Below the pieces are notes generated by a model that saw only the letters and a list, made by a program, of their open reading frames with translations, did no database searches and was not told where the DNA came from. 64,000 nucleotides of DNA, taken from the NCBI RefSeq assembly GCF_026262505.1, contig NC_067206.1:13884205-13948204 (forward strand). The letters run 5' to 3'. The translations under genes were made by a program, and so were the position numbers. Shown piece by piece: positions 21,903 to 32,004 of the stretch. The first letter of the stretch is position 1; the number at the start of each line of letters is the position of its first letter. Source of the stretch: Trichomonas vaginalis G3. Taxonomy: Eukaryota > Parabasalia > Trichomonadida > Trichomonadidae.

Positions 21903-22957
21903 GTAATGCATGAAAAATAGCGTGACTTCATTTTTGACAGTTTACGAATGTAAAGTGTTGCATCCTTAAAACTTGTAAATATATTACATTCATGATTATC
22001 TTGTATATTAATTGAAAATCCATAAAACTCTACAATATTTTTTCTGAAAAACTATAAAAATATAATAAATTAATTCGTTAAATAAAAATATTTGATATTA
22101 GAATTTTATTGAAAATAAAAAAACTTAATATTTTAAAGAAATACTTAAATACTTGAATGTTTTAACTTTTACATTATCATATGACTCTCAAATTATTAGC
22201 CATTTTGGCTGAGAACTATGGTCTGCGAGGTACATGATAGAATCAGTACCTCGCAGACTATAGTTCTCTATATGGCGCCGAAAATTTTTGGGTGAAATGT
22301 CGTCGCATTTCACCAAAAATTTTCGGGCCATAGGAAGAGATTGGAGGGTGTGAATACTATTACATGCTATAGTACTCACACCCTCCAACTCCCATCAAAA
22401 TCGCATAAAATTTGGCTACTTATTTCACAGATTACCTCCCATTATAAAATATCTATTGTATCTCATCGTACTATATTTCCACCCTATTGTATTTAAAATA
22501 TAAAATTTGTTTTGATAATATATTTTATATCTTGATTTTCAAACAATATATTCCAGAGTAATATAATTGGGAAATCTATCCAACCTAGCCTTAAATGATA
22601 CCAAACTCCCTCTGCATTCTCACTCACAAATATTAAAACATCCATCTCTCAAAAAACTAAATTCTTCACAATTTTTTTTAAAATTGAGAACAATAAAAAA
22701 CGTATCATTCAATAATTTAAAGATACTAACAAATATTAAAAACTTCAAATATGACAGAATATTAGTAATTTTCAATTAAAAAAATATCATTTTGCTTTTC
22801 AATTCGAAATAAATCGTAAATATTTTTAAATTAATAATCTGATTTACAGCATTATTATCCGTTTATAAATCTGACAAATTAAAATGACAAAATCCATCAG
22901 AAATAGTGTTCACTTTTTTGTCAAAAGATGATAGTCACTATTTTTCACATGCACAAC
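21903..22957. mobile_element. 1-kb triple-hairpin TIR element, copy A
   Basis: The element has inverted ends of about 28 bp (GTAATGCATGAAAAATAGCG... against GTTGTGCATGAAAAATAGCG... in the better-kept copy B) and no coding capacity. In its middle stand three large hairpins in a row: 22211-22268 (23-bp arms), about 22274-22330 and 22341-22388. It is flanked by CAATTCATGCT at 21892-21902 and again at 24952-24962, as expected if it was the first insertion into the gene and a later element then landed in its right target copy. It is a non-autonomous DNA transposon, perhaps MULE-like from the long target duplication. Copy B is at 29672. Confidence 0.75.
22211..22388. repeat. Three consecutive hairpins in copy A
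   Basis: Hairpin 1 pairs 22211-22233 with 22246-22268 around a short loop. Hairpin 2 begins GGCGCCGAAAATTTTTGG at 22274 and folds back to about 22330. Hairpin 3 pairs TTGGAGGGTGTG... (22341-22358) with its complement ending at 22388. The same three occur in copy B with compensated or better pairing, so they are part of the element and not chance palindromes. Confidence 0.85.
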
Positions 22958-23211
22958 AATTCAATTGTAATAAAACAGATTCATCAAAAAGTGACAGCTC
23001 TCAATTTTTGACATTTGTAATTCTAAATTGAATGAAAAAATGAATAATACAAGTCATAATACAATGAATTCTAGATTATAATAAATCTAGAAAAAATAGT
23101 TAATTATAATTAATTATTGGAAAGAAGTACCTATTATCATAGGCCATATAGAACTAAGAATCTTCATAGAAAAAAAATATCAGCATAAATCATAAATTAT
23201 TTTCTAATATA

Positions 23212-24514
23212 GGTGTAAAAGTGCGTTTAAGCACAAGCGCTCACTATATGAGATCATAAAGAGATATAATAAGCTGATATAATAAATATATAAAATATTA
23301 GAAATATTTAATGTATAGATGAGTATGTTGTATTTTGGCGCCATGCCGGATATAAAAATGAATTTTTGAGACAAGAGGCGTTTTCGCGGAAATTTTGGCG
23401 GGATTTTTTTCATTTTTTTAATGAATCATAAAGAAACATCCTCGCTCTGCAAAAAAATGCAAAGACTGTAAAAAATCTACGAGACATTGGTAAAATGCTT
23501 CGGTATGGATGCTCCTAGCTATTCCACTGTAACGTATCAATGTTAGGATGTATCACTTCATGAACAAAAAGGCGCCCATCATAAAAATTGACAAAAAATC
23601 GCCGGGATCAAAGAAAAATCAAAGCAATTCTTCAAGCGCTAGATGAGAGCACACCACAAAGCATCACCAAAAGGAATATAGAGGAGACGATAACCAAGCT
23701 AACAAAAGTCACACAGTTTTACTGCACAAATAATCAATAACCACTGCTGTATAACGTTAGGGTATCCGCACAACCTAAATTCATTCACAAAAAAAACAAG
23801 AGTCAATCTTCGAAAGAGCTCCTCTCAATATTGGGTGCGTATCAATCACAGAAGTTTCGCTTTTTTAGTAACCGGGGACAGAAGTCTTGGTTATCAAGCA
23901 ACAGAACCAAAATATCATGTGGACTCCGAAGGATGAAAATCCGCAAACATTCCCGAAGAAAAAAATTAAAAACCAATGATGATGTTGTCGTTTTTTGGGG
24001 CGTGAATGGCATCATCGCAATTGATATTCTTCAAAAACCTAATACGATGAATGCTCAGTATCTAATTGACAATGTTCTTACTCAAATTATCAATTCTGAT
24101 GAGTTTGAGAAATCCAAACAACAAAAACAAAAGTTTGCAATTCATTTTGATAATTCAAGAGTTCACAAAAGTCATAAGGTAATGAATTACTTGTTGGAAA
24201 ACAATGTCAAAGTTGTTCCAAACCCAATTTATTCACCTGATATTGCACCCTCTGACTTTTTTATTCGGCACGCTAAAAAAGAGAGCTGAAGGACGCGAAT
24301 TCGCGAGTCCAGATGATCTTGAAAATTTTGTAAGAGAGCAATTGAGCAATTTTCTCATGAATGATTTAAAGCGTGTCTTTCAAGCCTGGATCGATCGCTG
24401 CGAACGCGTGATTGAATCCAATGGTGATTATATTAAATAAACTTTATATATATGTAACTTGTTTATTTCTATTCGCAGTATTCAGGTTTGTGCTAAACAC
24501 ACCTTTGGACACCC
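23212..24514 (+). mobile_element. Mariner transposon (Tvmar-like), about 1.3 kb
   Basis: Inverted ends are GGTGTAAAAGTGCGTTTAAG (left) and, reversed from the right, GGTGTCCAAAGGTGTGTTTA. The element sits at a TA/TATA site in the left arm of the foldback; the equivalent site in the solo arm near 1370 reads TCTAATATATAACT without the insert. The length fits a mariner. The single gene inside is broken. It is the most recent insertion in this stack. Confidence 0.85.
23423..24440 (+). pseudogene. Mariner transposase, broken
   Basis: The C-terminal half is well preserved: the second catalytic Asp in AIHFDNSRVHKSH, then YSPDIAPSDFF carrying the third Asp about 34 residues later (DD34D, as in mariner), then a helical tail ending ESNGDYIK. 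The first catalytic region and the N-terminal DNA-binding domain can be followed from an ATG at 23420 (MNHKETSS...) but contain several stops. A frameshift lies just after SDFF, near 24270, where the two open pieces 23831-24289 and 24204-24440 overlap. The product would cut out and insert the element at TA sites. Confidence 0.8.
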
Positions 24515-24951
24515 TATATATAACTATTTTATATAAAAATCAAATTCAATGATCTTAAAGCGAAAGGATAACCTCAAAATTTACGAATATAATGAGTGGG
24601 AATAGGCGTAAAGAAAAAATTGATATTTCATATGGTTTTATGATAGATAAGCATTATATTCCCACTCATTATATTCGTAAATTTTGAGGTTTATCCTTCG
24701 CTTTTAAGATCATTGAATTTGATTTTTATATAAAATAGTTATATATTAGAAAATAATATGAGTTTATGTGATATTATTTTTCAGAAGATTTTGTGTTCTT
24801 CTTCAAAATTTTATTTTTTATTAAAAAGAATCTTTACAAAATATACATTTACTTTAATTAATATTTAAAATCGTGCTCTATCAAAAGTTCCAAAAATTCA
24901 ATATTTTAGCTTTTCTGAGGTGTCACTTTTGATGAATTTCTGTTTACAACA

Positions 24952-25373
24952 CAATTCATGCTCTATGACTGGGTTCACAAATGGACACCCATAGTTTCCA
25001 AAGTTTCTTCCATTGGATCTACCTGCATGAATGAAGCGTTTAACTCCAAAATTGCATGCTATTTGGACAAATCAAGAGCCTGGAAGAACATTAACATTAG
25101 AGTTAACGTTGCAATCTTAGAATGGAATGATCCAGAGCATTTTCTCGGAGATATACAAAAAGCATTACATCTTCCCCACTTCCAGAAGATTGTGTCAAAT
25201 CATTTGAAGAGAATTGTTACTCCAAAGTGATATTGAAACAAAAAACTGTTACAAAAGGTTCTAAAAAACAGAACAAATACAAAAAATTCATTCAGAGTGT
25301 ACCAGGAGGAGATTATCAAGTTTTCAAGTCCGAATGGGAATCAGAAGACGAAGACATTGATGACTTTGATTAA
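24952..25373 (+). pseudogene. Right part of the interrupted transposase-like gene
   Basis: It opens directly at the target-duplication copy and reads MLYDWVHKWTPIVSK, then STCMNEAFNSKIACYLDK, then a helix-rich tail and an acidic end (EDEDIDDFD) after one frame change near 25228. The N-E-x-x-N-S pattern followed by Lys and a row of helices recalls the C-terminus of DDE transposases of MULE/Kolobok type, but the match is too short to name a family. The left part ends at 21902. Confidence 0.45.
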
Positions 25374-26600
25374 CGAAAATTACATTTTATTTATTGCTTT
25401 TGTTTTTAATTAAATTATTATTATGCTCATTTTCTTATTTTGATTTTTTCTCATTATGATATAAATAATTTATTAATGCATTTATCCAATAATTATGCTA
25501 TGATATTTTTATGCCATATTTCATTTCTCTTATATTTGATAATCTGGTAAAATATAGTTCAGACTATAATCATTTTAGATTATTGATATATTTATATAGG
25601 TTAGAATAAAATTAGTTTCATTTTCTACTTTTATTTTGAATTAATAATTTATAATATCAAATATTATGGCGTAACCTCTCCTTTAAAATATAGATATATA
25701 TAGGCCTATAGAGTTTATTGGCACTCTCAAAACTCTAGAATTTTGAGTTTACTATACCCTTAACAAATACATTTAGATTTTATGGGAATTTCTCGCATAT
25801 GTTCGTACATGAGCAAATACTATACCTTTTGCGAATAAAGAATTTTTTCATAAAAAAATTTTTTAGGAATTAGCATATCGGCGTTTTGCGACATTGCCAA
25901 ACGCCAGATTTTAACCCGACATATGAGCATAAGCTCGTATATTGGAATAAACTCGACTTATTCCATATTAAAGTTATTATAATAATAAGGCACTTAATGT
26001 GCAAATCTAATTGAATTAGAAAATGCACATTAAGTGCCTTTTATTGGAATATGTAATACCACATATGGAATACCGAAATCCGAGCATCAATTAGGAATGA
26101 ACTAGTGCAAATTTTAGAAATACAGTATTATGTTAAATTCAGGATAAAAATTGTTAGAAATTTATATTTACAAATGAGTAAATTAGTATTTTGTAAAGTT
26201 TTCGTTTGATTTTCAAGCTTGTTGGAGAAAAATAATGAAAATAATTATTTATTTAAGCAATTTACACTAAAACTTTTTATGGAAATTGTAGTTCTAGCAT
26301 GTCTTAGAATTTAATTGTCATTTAAAGTGTGAAATGCATTGATTTGCTAGTGAATGTAAATCGGGAATACAAATTAATATAAATGAACGAAAAATCTTCT
26401 AAGAACATCCTAAAATCAATCACCCTTTGAGTGGCTTTCATAATATATCTAGATGATAAACCAGAAATTGAACCCGCATATGGGTCCCATTAGGATAAAT
26501 TGTAAACTATTCAAAATAGTTTACAAATTAATTTAGGTAATAATAAAATTTTTATATTGAGATAAATTTAAAAAAATCTTAGGAGAATGTTATGGATTTT
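25374..26600. other. Non-coding stretch with palindromes
   Basis: There is no supported gene. Notable are a 17-bp-arm inverted repeat (25987-26003 with 26024-26040, AAGGCACTTAATGTGCA) around an inner palindrome, repeated TTCCATA/TATGGAATA motifs at 25970 and 26045-26070, and a TTGTAAACTATT palindrome at about 26498-26525. These may be subterminal parts of the transposon to the right, but its ends could not be fixed. Confidence 0.5.
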
Positions 26601-26602
26601 CT

Positions 26603-27330
26603 TCATTGAACCATTCGATAAATGAGCATCTTTGCGAGCCATTTGTGTTCGAGAGTCTTGTACCATAAAGGTGGCATCTCAGCAGTTGAGCATCCCTTCA
26701 ATGCATTGATATCTGTTGATGGAACAGAGTATGCGACTTCATCATTGATCATGATCCAATATGCACTTTTTTGCAAAAAGACCACGTAATGAAAATGCAA
26801 TAGGCAACAATTGCAATCAATTGATATCTTTGCCTTTCGACTGTTGGAGTGTCAACTTTTTCGGGAAGTCAAAGATGACTTGATGAACGAATCATTCTGC
26901 CACTCTCTCTGAATGTCGAAAGTCAAGAATTGTAGCCATGATGTGTCCTTGTAGTTGACAAATGATATTGAATGGCATGATCGAGATCTGGTTCTCCAAT
27001 TCTGGTGTGAATCGAGTAGCAATTTGTTTGTTCGTTGGCACTATCACGGTAAGTGATTCGGAAGAGTTGACCGATTCCGATTCCTGGTATTTTCTCTGCG
27101 AGATCTGTGATCAATCTTGTCATCGTGTCATCACAATCTTGTGCCTCATATGTTGAGTTACCAAGTAATGTGGCAAGTTCATGGGGAACGAAGACTAATC
27201 CTTTGGACTTCAATGAATTCAAATTTGTAAAGATACTTGACATCTCTGTTACGATGGGAGAGGACTGATTGGCAACCTTCAAAACTTCTGTTCTCACTTC
27301 GGATATGTAGAACAGAACCTGTAAACATAC
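26603..27330 (-). pseudogene. Ubiquitin-specific protease domain, downstream part of the fusion gene
   Basis: This continues the protein whose N-terminal part lies at 27919-29205. From the target-duplication copy (27322-27330) it reads QVLFYISEVRTEVLK. Next comes the USP box with the AQDCDDTMTRLITDL pattern (compare QQDAxEFL in the family), and near the end the His-box pattern HFHYVVFLQKSAYWIMINDE. The order Cys box, QDA box, His box and terminal D is that of USP/UCH peptidases, which remove ubiquitin from proteins. At least one frameshift and a stop lie between about 26810 and 26925, so it is no longer functional. Confidence 0.75.
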
Positions 27331-27927
27331 TAGAGACGTGAAAACTTAAATTTTATAATCCCTGGGATGCACTTTCTTCGATTTTTTTAAAATTTTTGGG
27401 ATAAATTTTGACATCTTTTTTTTTGCTGGCGACCCCCCGTTTAGGGCATCAAAAAAACATGTTGTTTCATTATTATTTAAGATGCTTTTTTATGTTGAAT
27501 TGTTAATTTTTTTATTTCCACCTGGGATATTTTGAATTGGGCTAGCCCAATCCCACCTCTCAATTTTCTCTCAATTGGGCAATGGGGATCCCATATAAAA
27601 TGTATTGTAACAAAATTTTACATGCATAATATAGTACAATTAAACAACATTCTAAAAATATTAAATTCACATCATTTACTTGAAGATTTTATATTTTCAA
27701 CAAAAATTAATACAATAATTACATTAAATTGAGGAGATTTATAATATTTATTATAAATTAAAATATTATTACTCATTAATTTGTTGAAATATTGCATTTT
27801 AGTGGTAAAAATTAAAATTTAAGTTTACATGGAGAAAAAAAATTTTAAATTCCAAAAAAATTCAATTGGGATAACGATAGGGACAAAAATTTAGAATCCC
27901 CATATGCTTGGGATAAAATCACATGAC
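27331..27927. mobile_element. 597-bp insertion in the USP Cys-box region, 9-bp target duplication
   Basis: TAAACATAC stands on both sides (27322-27330 and 27928-27936). Removing the insert and one copy rejoins the USP reading frame, since nine bases are three codons. The insert is non-coding and AT-rich, with repeated CTGGGAT/TTGGGATA motifs near both ends in inverted orientation, but no clean terminal repeat. A 9-bp duplication suggests a MULE-type non-autonomous element. Confidence 0.75.
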
Positions 27928-29205
27928 TAAACATACGTTCAAATGACACGTATTTCCCATATTATGAAGACCAACAATACCACCTTTAATTGGGTAAAGG
28001 TAGTTCGCCTCTTGTGATGACTGTATGATATCGACAGCTTGATGAGCGACAGCAATGATGTTCCGCTTTGATGGTTTCATGGAGGGTGCAACAACAGCAG
28101 CGACGGTATCGCTTGAAGGAAGAACCTTTGTTGGTGTAAAATCTTCGAAAAGGAGTAACTCTTCATTATCATTCAGGGGTGATCCATCAATGTTATAATT
28201 TGTCAAACCGAATAAACCTGATATGATCAGAGGAAGTGATGTGCGCTCACCTCGAAAACCATTTTTCATGCAGGACCAGCATGACTTGAAACGTGCAAAG
28301 AAACGCTCGACAATCTGCCTGTCCTGGGCAATGGCGTTGTTGCGTTCAACGTCTGCTTCTTCGTGGCTTCTCTTCATCACCACGGCAGTAACGTGATATT
28401 TCTGGATTCCAATATAGCCCCGGTCGGCAAGTACAGGATATTGGTAATCATCAAATCCTCGCTTTACTGTCAAAAAATCCGAGACTTTTGACAAATCGAA
28501 AATCTTCTTGTCATGGACTGCAGCCATAAACTCAACGTTTTGATGTATGGCTTTTCCATCTGGTGACACGAGGACTTGGAGCTTAATACCGTTGCAGTGG
28601 TTTTTTTCATCCCAACTATAAAGCCTCTCTTCCTTTACCGAAGGAATGTTGAAAGGAATTGTAGTGCTGTCTACAGCTGCAACAGCATCAGGGAAGTTTG
28701 TAAATTTGTTCTTCATTGAAGTTAACGGTGGACAGTGATTGGGAAGAAAATAGCTCGCAAAGATTGGAAATGCAACATTGGTAGTTCTTGTAACTAATTT
28801 GGAATAGCATGACTGGGAAATATGTAGCAACGGACATAATGCTGAATAGGGCAAGTATGTGCAGTAATATGTGAGCGTGAGGAAGAGAGACTCGATTGTT
28901 GAAAATTTGACCTTCCTTCCTCTTCTGGCCCTTCCACAGTTGGATTCAATAATGTCAGCGAGGTATTCCAACTGTTCATATGTGAAGTTGCACAATGATC
29001 GGAGCTGGAGCTTTGGATGCATCCTGATGAATATTGAAATCGAGAACCTGGGCATTGGATTGGTCAATGTCATCTCTTTTGCCTCTTCTTCATTTAATGG
29101 CTCTTCATTTGTGTCGGAATTCTCAGGTGTAACAGTAACAACAATGTTCGCCCTTCTGGATTCTTTTATCTTGGTGATGATATCTTCATCGCATGGTTCA
29201 TCCAT
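27919..29205 (-). CDS. DDE transposase fused to a ubiquitin-specific protease Cys box
   Basis: The frame is open to 29301, but I start it at the Met at 29205 (MDEPCDEDIITKIKE), because the 32 residues before it come from AT-rich flank. Numbering from the upstream end of the open frame, a helix-turn-helix-like region (about 134-170) is followed by a DDE_Tnp_4-type core: Asp211 in AAVDSTTIPF, the YSWDEKNHCNGIK block, Asp293 in VLADRGYIG and Glu332 in QIVERFFARFK. This is PIF/Harbinger-like or related. After a linker, residues 443-455 read VGLHNMGNTCHLN, the USP active-site box with Cys452. The frame then runs into the 597-bp insertion. Before that insertion it continued into the USP part at 27321-26603, so the ancestral protein was about 660 residues. 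Codon use is richer in GC than the flanks. Confidence 0.8.
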   Translation of the reverse strand: MDEPCDEDIITKIKESRRANIVVTVTPENSDTNEEPLNEEEAKEMTLTNPMPRFSISIFIRMHPKLQLRSLCNFTYEQLEYLADIIESNCGRARRGRKVKFSTIESLFLTLTYYCTYLPYSALCPLLHISQSCYSKLVTRTTNVAFPIFASYFLPNHCPPLTSMKNKFTNFPDAVAAVDSTTIPFNIPSVKEERLYSWDEKNHCNGIKLQVLVSPDGKAIHQNVEFMAAVHDKKIFDLSKVSDFLTVKRGFDDYQYPVLADRGYIGIQKYHVTAVVMKRSHEEADVERNNAIAQDRQIVERFFARFKSCWSCMKNGFRGERTSLPLIISGLFGLTNYNIDGSPLNDNEELLLFEDFTPTKVLPSSDTVAAVVAPSMKPSKRNIIAVAHQAVDIIQSSQEANYLYPIKGGIVGLHNMGNTCHLNVCLVM

Positions 29206-29288
29206 GTTGATAAATGAAGTGATTAAAAGATATAAAAATCTTATCAAATTTGAAATAGAGTTCAAAATTAATAAATAATGAAACCCAA

Positions 29289-29480
29289 TCAATTTAATCA
29301 TATCTAGATATCCTAATATATATCATTTTAAACTTGAAATTAAGAAACTGTGAAGAATTAAAAAACGTTTAAAATCTTTCATACAATTTAATCATATCTA
29401 TATATTCTAGTATATATCATTTTAAACTCGAAATTAAGAAACTGTGAAGAATTAAAAAAAACGTTTAAAATCTTTTAATA
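29289..29480. repeat. Two-copy direct repeat of about 95 bp
   Basis: A unit including ATATCATTTTAAACT and AAGAAACTGTGAAGAATTAA occurs twice in tandem (about 29289-29382 and 29386-29478) with a few differences. It lies just upstream of the transposase-USP gene, so it may be part of the promoter or subterminal region of that transposon. Confidence 0.75.
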
Positions 29481-29533
29481 GAAATAGTTTATTTAAAAAA
29501 TAAAAGTTTAACTGGTGCATAAGTAAAAATTAG

Positions 29534-29610
29534 ATTCTCGAACTTATTATTATTTTTGATTGAAATATTAAGATAGTATTCCAATCAAAAATAATAATAA
29601 GTTCGAGAAT
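29534..29610. repeat. Inverted repeat, 29-bp arms
   Basis: Arms 29534-29562 and 29582-29610 (ATTCTCGAACTTATTATTAT...) are perfect complements around a 19-base loop. No gene or poly-U tract is attached. It stands between the transposase-USP unit and element B. Confidence 0.85.
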
Positions 29611-29671
29611 CGTAATTTTAGAACTTTTTTACATTCTTCACGCCTGTAAAAATATTCCATAATTACAGATT

Positions 29672-30722
29672 GTAATGCATGAAAAATAGCGTGACTTCAT
29701 TTTTGACAGTTTACGAATGTAAAGTGTTGCATCCTTAAAAACTTGTAAATATATACATTCATGAATTATCTTGTATATTAATTGAAAATCCATAAAACCC
29801 TAACAATATTTTTTTCTTAAAAAACTATAAAAATATAAATAAAATTAATCGTTAAATAAAAATATTTGATATTAGAATTTTATTGGAAAAATAAAAAACT
29901 TAATATTTTAAAGAAATACTTAAATACTTGAATGTTTTAACTTTTACATTATCATATAGACTCTCAAATTATTAGCCATTTTGGCTGAGAACTATGGTCT
30001 GCGAGGTACATGGATAGAATCAGTACCTCGCAGACTATAGTTCTCTATATGGCGCCGAAAATTTTTGGTGAAATGTCGTCGCATTTCACCAAAAATTTTT
30101 CGGCGCCATAGGAAGAATTGGAGGGTGTGAGATACTATTACATGCTATAGTACTCACACCCTCCAACTCCCAATCAAAATCGCATAAAATTTGCTACTTA
30201 TCTTCAGATTACCTCCCATTATAAAATATATCATTGCTATCTCATCGTACTATATTTCCACCCTATTGTATTTAAAAATATAAAATTTTTTGATAATATA
30301 TTTTTATATCTTGAATTTTCAAACAATATATTCACAGATAATATAATGGGAAATCTATCTCAACCTAGCCTTAAAGTACCAAACTCCTGCTTGCATTCTC
30401 ACTCACAAATATTAAACATCCATCTCCAAAAAACTAAATTCTTCACAATTTTTTTAAAATTGAGAACATAAAAAACGTATGCATTCAATAATTTAAGATA
30501 CTAACAAATATTAAAAACTTCAAAATATCAGATATTAACGTTTTTCAATTAAAAAAATATCATTTTGCTTTTCAATTCGAACATAAATCGTAAATATTTT
30601 TAATTAATATCTGATTTACAGCATTATTATCCGTTTATAAATCTGACAAATAAACGACAAAACCATCAGAAATAATGTCACTTTTTGTCAAAAGTGAAGT
30701 CACGCTATTTTTCATGCACAAC
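29672..30722. mobile_element. 1-kb triple-hairpin TIR element, copy B
   Basis: This is the second copy of the element at 21903-22957, in the same orientation and about 95 percent alike by eye, with the same 28-bp inverted ends (GTAATGCATGAAAAATAGCG at the left; GTTGTGCATGAAAAATAGCG reversed at the right). ACAGATT flanks it at 29665-29671 and 30723-30729, a 7-bp duplication. The three hairpins lie at 29987-30045, 30051-30107 and 30118-30166. It has no coding capacity. Confidence 0.8.
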
Positions 30723-30729
30723 ACAGATT

Positions 30730-31607
30730 TTATTAATTACTACTTTTTTAGATACATTCTAAAGCTGGCGAAGCAACGCTAAAGTGATGATTAACAGTGA
30801 ATCACTGCGACGACCCAACATAATATATTGAGATTAATTTTCTAGGTACGGTTGAAATGGCGGAGACCTTCTGGCTGTGCCTCAGAGCCCCTAAAATATT
30901 TCAAAAGAAATATTTTTACCATTTCGTCGAAAGATTAATATCTGACTATGTCCGAGATAGCATCACTCAGGCGAAAGTATTACGCCGAGAATACCGATAC
31001 AAGTTTCTATCTAGTATAAGCGCCAGTATTTAGAAGAAAACATCTAAAAAAATGAACTATTTGTTCCATTCAATTATCAATTTTTTTTGTGAAAAAAGAA
31101 ATTTTGAAATTATACTTATAATATTGTTAGCATATATAAAATAAACATTTTGGGAAAAATTATAAAAATTTTCCTAAATGTTAGTCACCGTTACGGTTTT
31201 TTCTTTGGGGGGCTCGCAAGCTCGCCCCCAAAGAAAAAACCGTAACGGTGAGCTCACATTTCGGCATAGTTTAAGTCTAGGTTTTGCATTTTAAAATGTT
31301 TGTTACCTTATCTTCTATCAAAAAGTGGCAAAAATTTGTTTGAAATTTGAAAAAGATATTTTTATTTGCATAAATGACATTCAACTAAGCTGTAGCATGA
31401 TTCTTTTGCATGCTCTAGTTTTTTTCTCAGTTCAATCTCCTTCCATACTCTTGCTTTTACCAGTAAGATCGCACCAAAATTCTCAAAATTTAAGATCTCC
31501 AAATTTTATGTCCAACTCCAATTATCAAACGCCCTCATTAACGCCACTCATAGCCATCTTTCATGCATGAGAAATCGTTATGAGAAGATTTTTTACGGCT
31601 AATTATC
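30730..31607. other. Non-coding stretch with GC-richer block and a long hairpin
   Basis: From about 30755 to 31035 the base composition becomes markedly richer in GC than the surroundings, without an open frame. It contains short self-complementary stretches, but I could not assign it to tRNA, rRNA, snRNA or RNase P by eye. A long perfect inverted repeat follows (31186-31211 with 31225-31250, CACCGTTACGGTTTTTTCTT...). The small open frame at 31325-31570 has no credible content. This is the left flank of Polinton P2. Confidence 0.45.
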
Positions 31608-31965
31608 AGTAGTATATATGATGGGTTTAGTGACTTTTTTTGTAAACGTAAGAATTCATGCAATATCGAGCGATTTTGTATCATTTTTTTTAACATATGA
31701 AGTAAAAAATGTATGATTCTTACGGTTTTTATTCTTACATTTTTGAATAAATTAAGTCATGAATTCGTAAGAAAGCGCGACATTATTAAATAAATTAGTA
31801 ATAAATATTATATACTAAACACATTTTAAAAAAATTAACATTAATTTTAAAATAATTTATTTTTTATCTTTTATAAAAGAAGCTATATATAGATGATGTC
31901 AGATATTCCGCGATTAATTAAACATTGTTTAAATCCTGAATGGAATCAATGGAGTCATAAACTTT
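31608..31965 (+). repeat. P2 left terminal inverted repeat
   Basis: It begins AGTAGTATATATG, typical of Polinton ends opening with AG. The inner third (31852-31965) is repeated inverted at 48884-48987. A short frame at 31893 (MMSDIPRLIKHCLN...) lies in it and is longer in the right copy. The sequence just outside is ATTATC; a matching 6-bp target copy would lie beyond P3 and cannot be seen. Confidence 0.8.
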
Positions 31966-32004
31966 AAAAAGAATTTGATGAGTTCAACATTGAACTTTAA
32001 GAAA

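Larger units (their letters stand above)
22964..24950. mobile_element. Foldback element carrying a mariner
   Basis: The two ends are inverted copies: ATTGTAATAAAACAG... on the left and GTTGTAAACAG... (reverse complement) on the right. Beyond the mariner the left arm resumes (24515-24598) and pairs with the right arm through a loop of about 45 bp near 24600-24645. ACAATTCA flanks it on both sides (22956-22963 and 24951-24958), an 8-bp target duplication that lies inside the target copy of element A. A solo arm occurs at 1159-1514. It has no coding capacity of its own. Confidence 0.75.

Noticed and set aside
28871-29278. Plus-strand frame of 135 codons
   Set aside because: It is antisense to the clearly coding transposase and has no recognisable content.
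31325-31570. 81-codon plus-strand frame left of P2
   Set aside because: Hydrophobic, no start motif, no domain, and outside any element. I regard it as chance.
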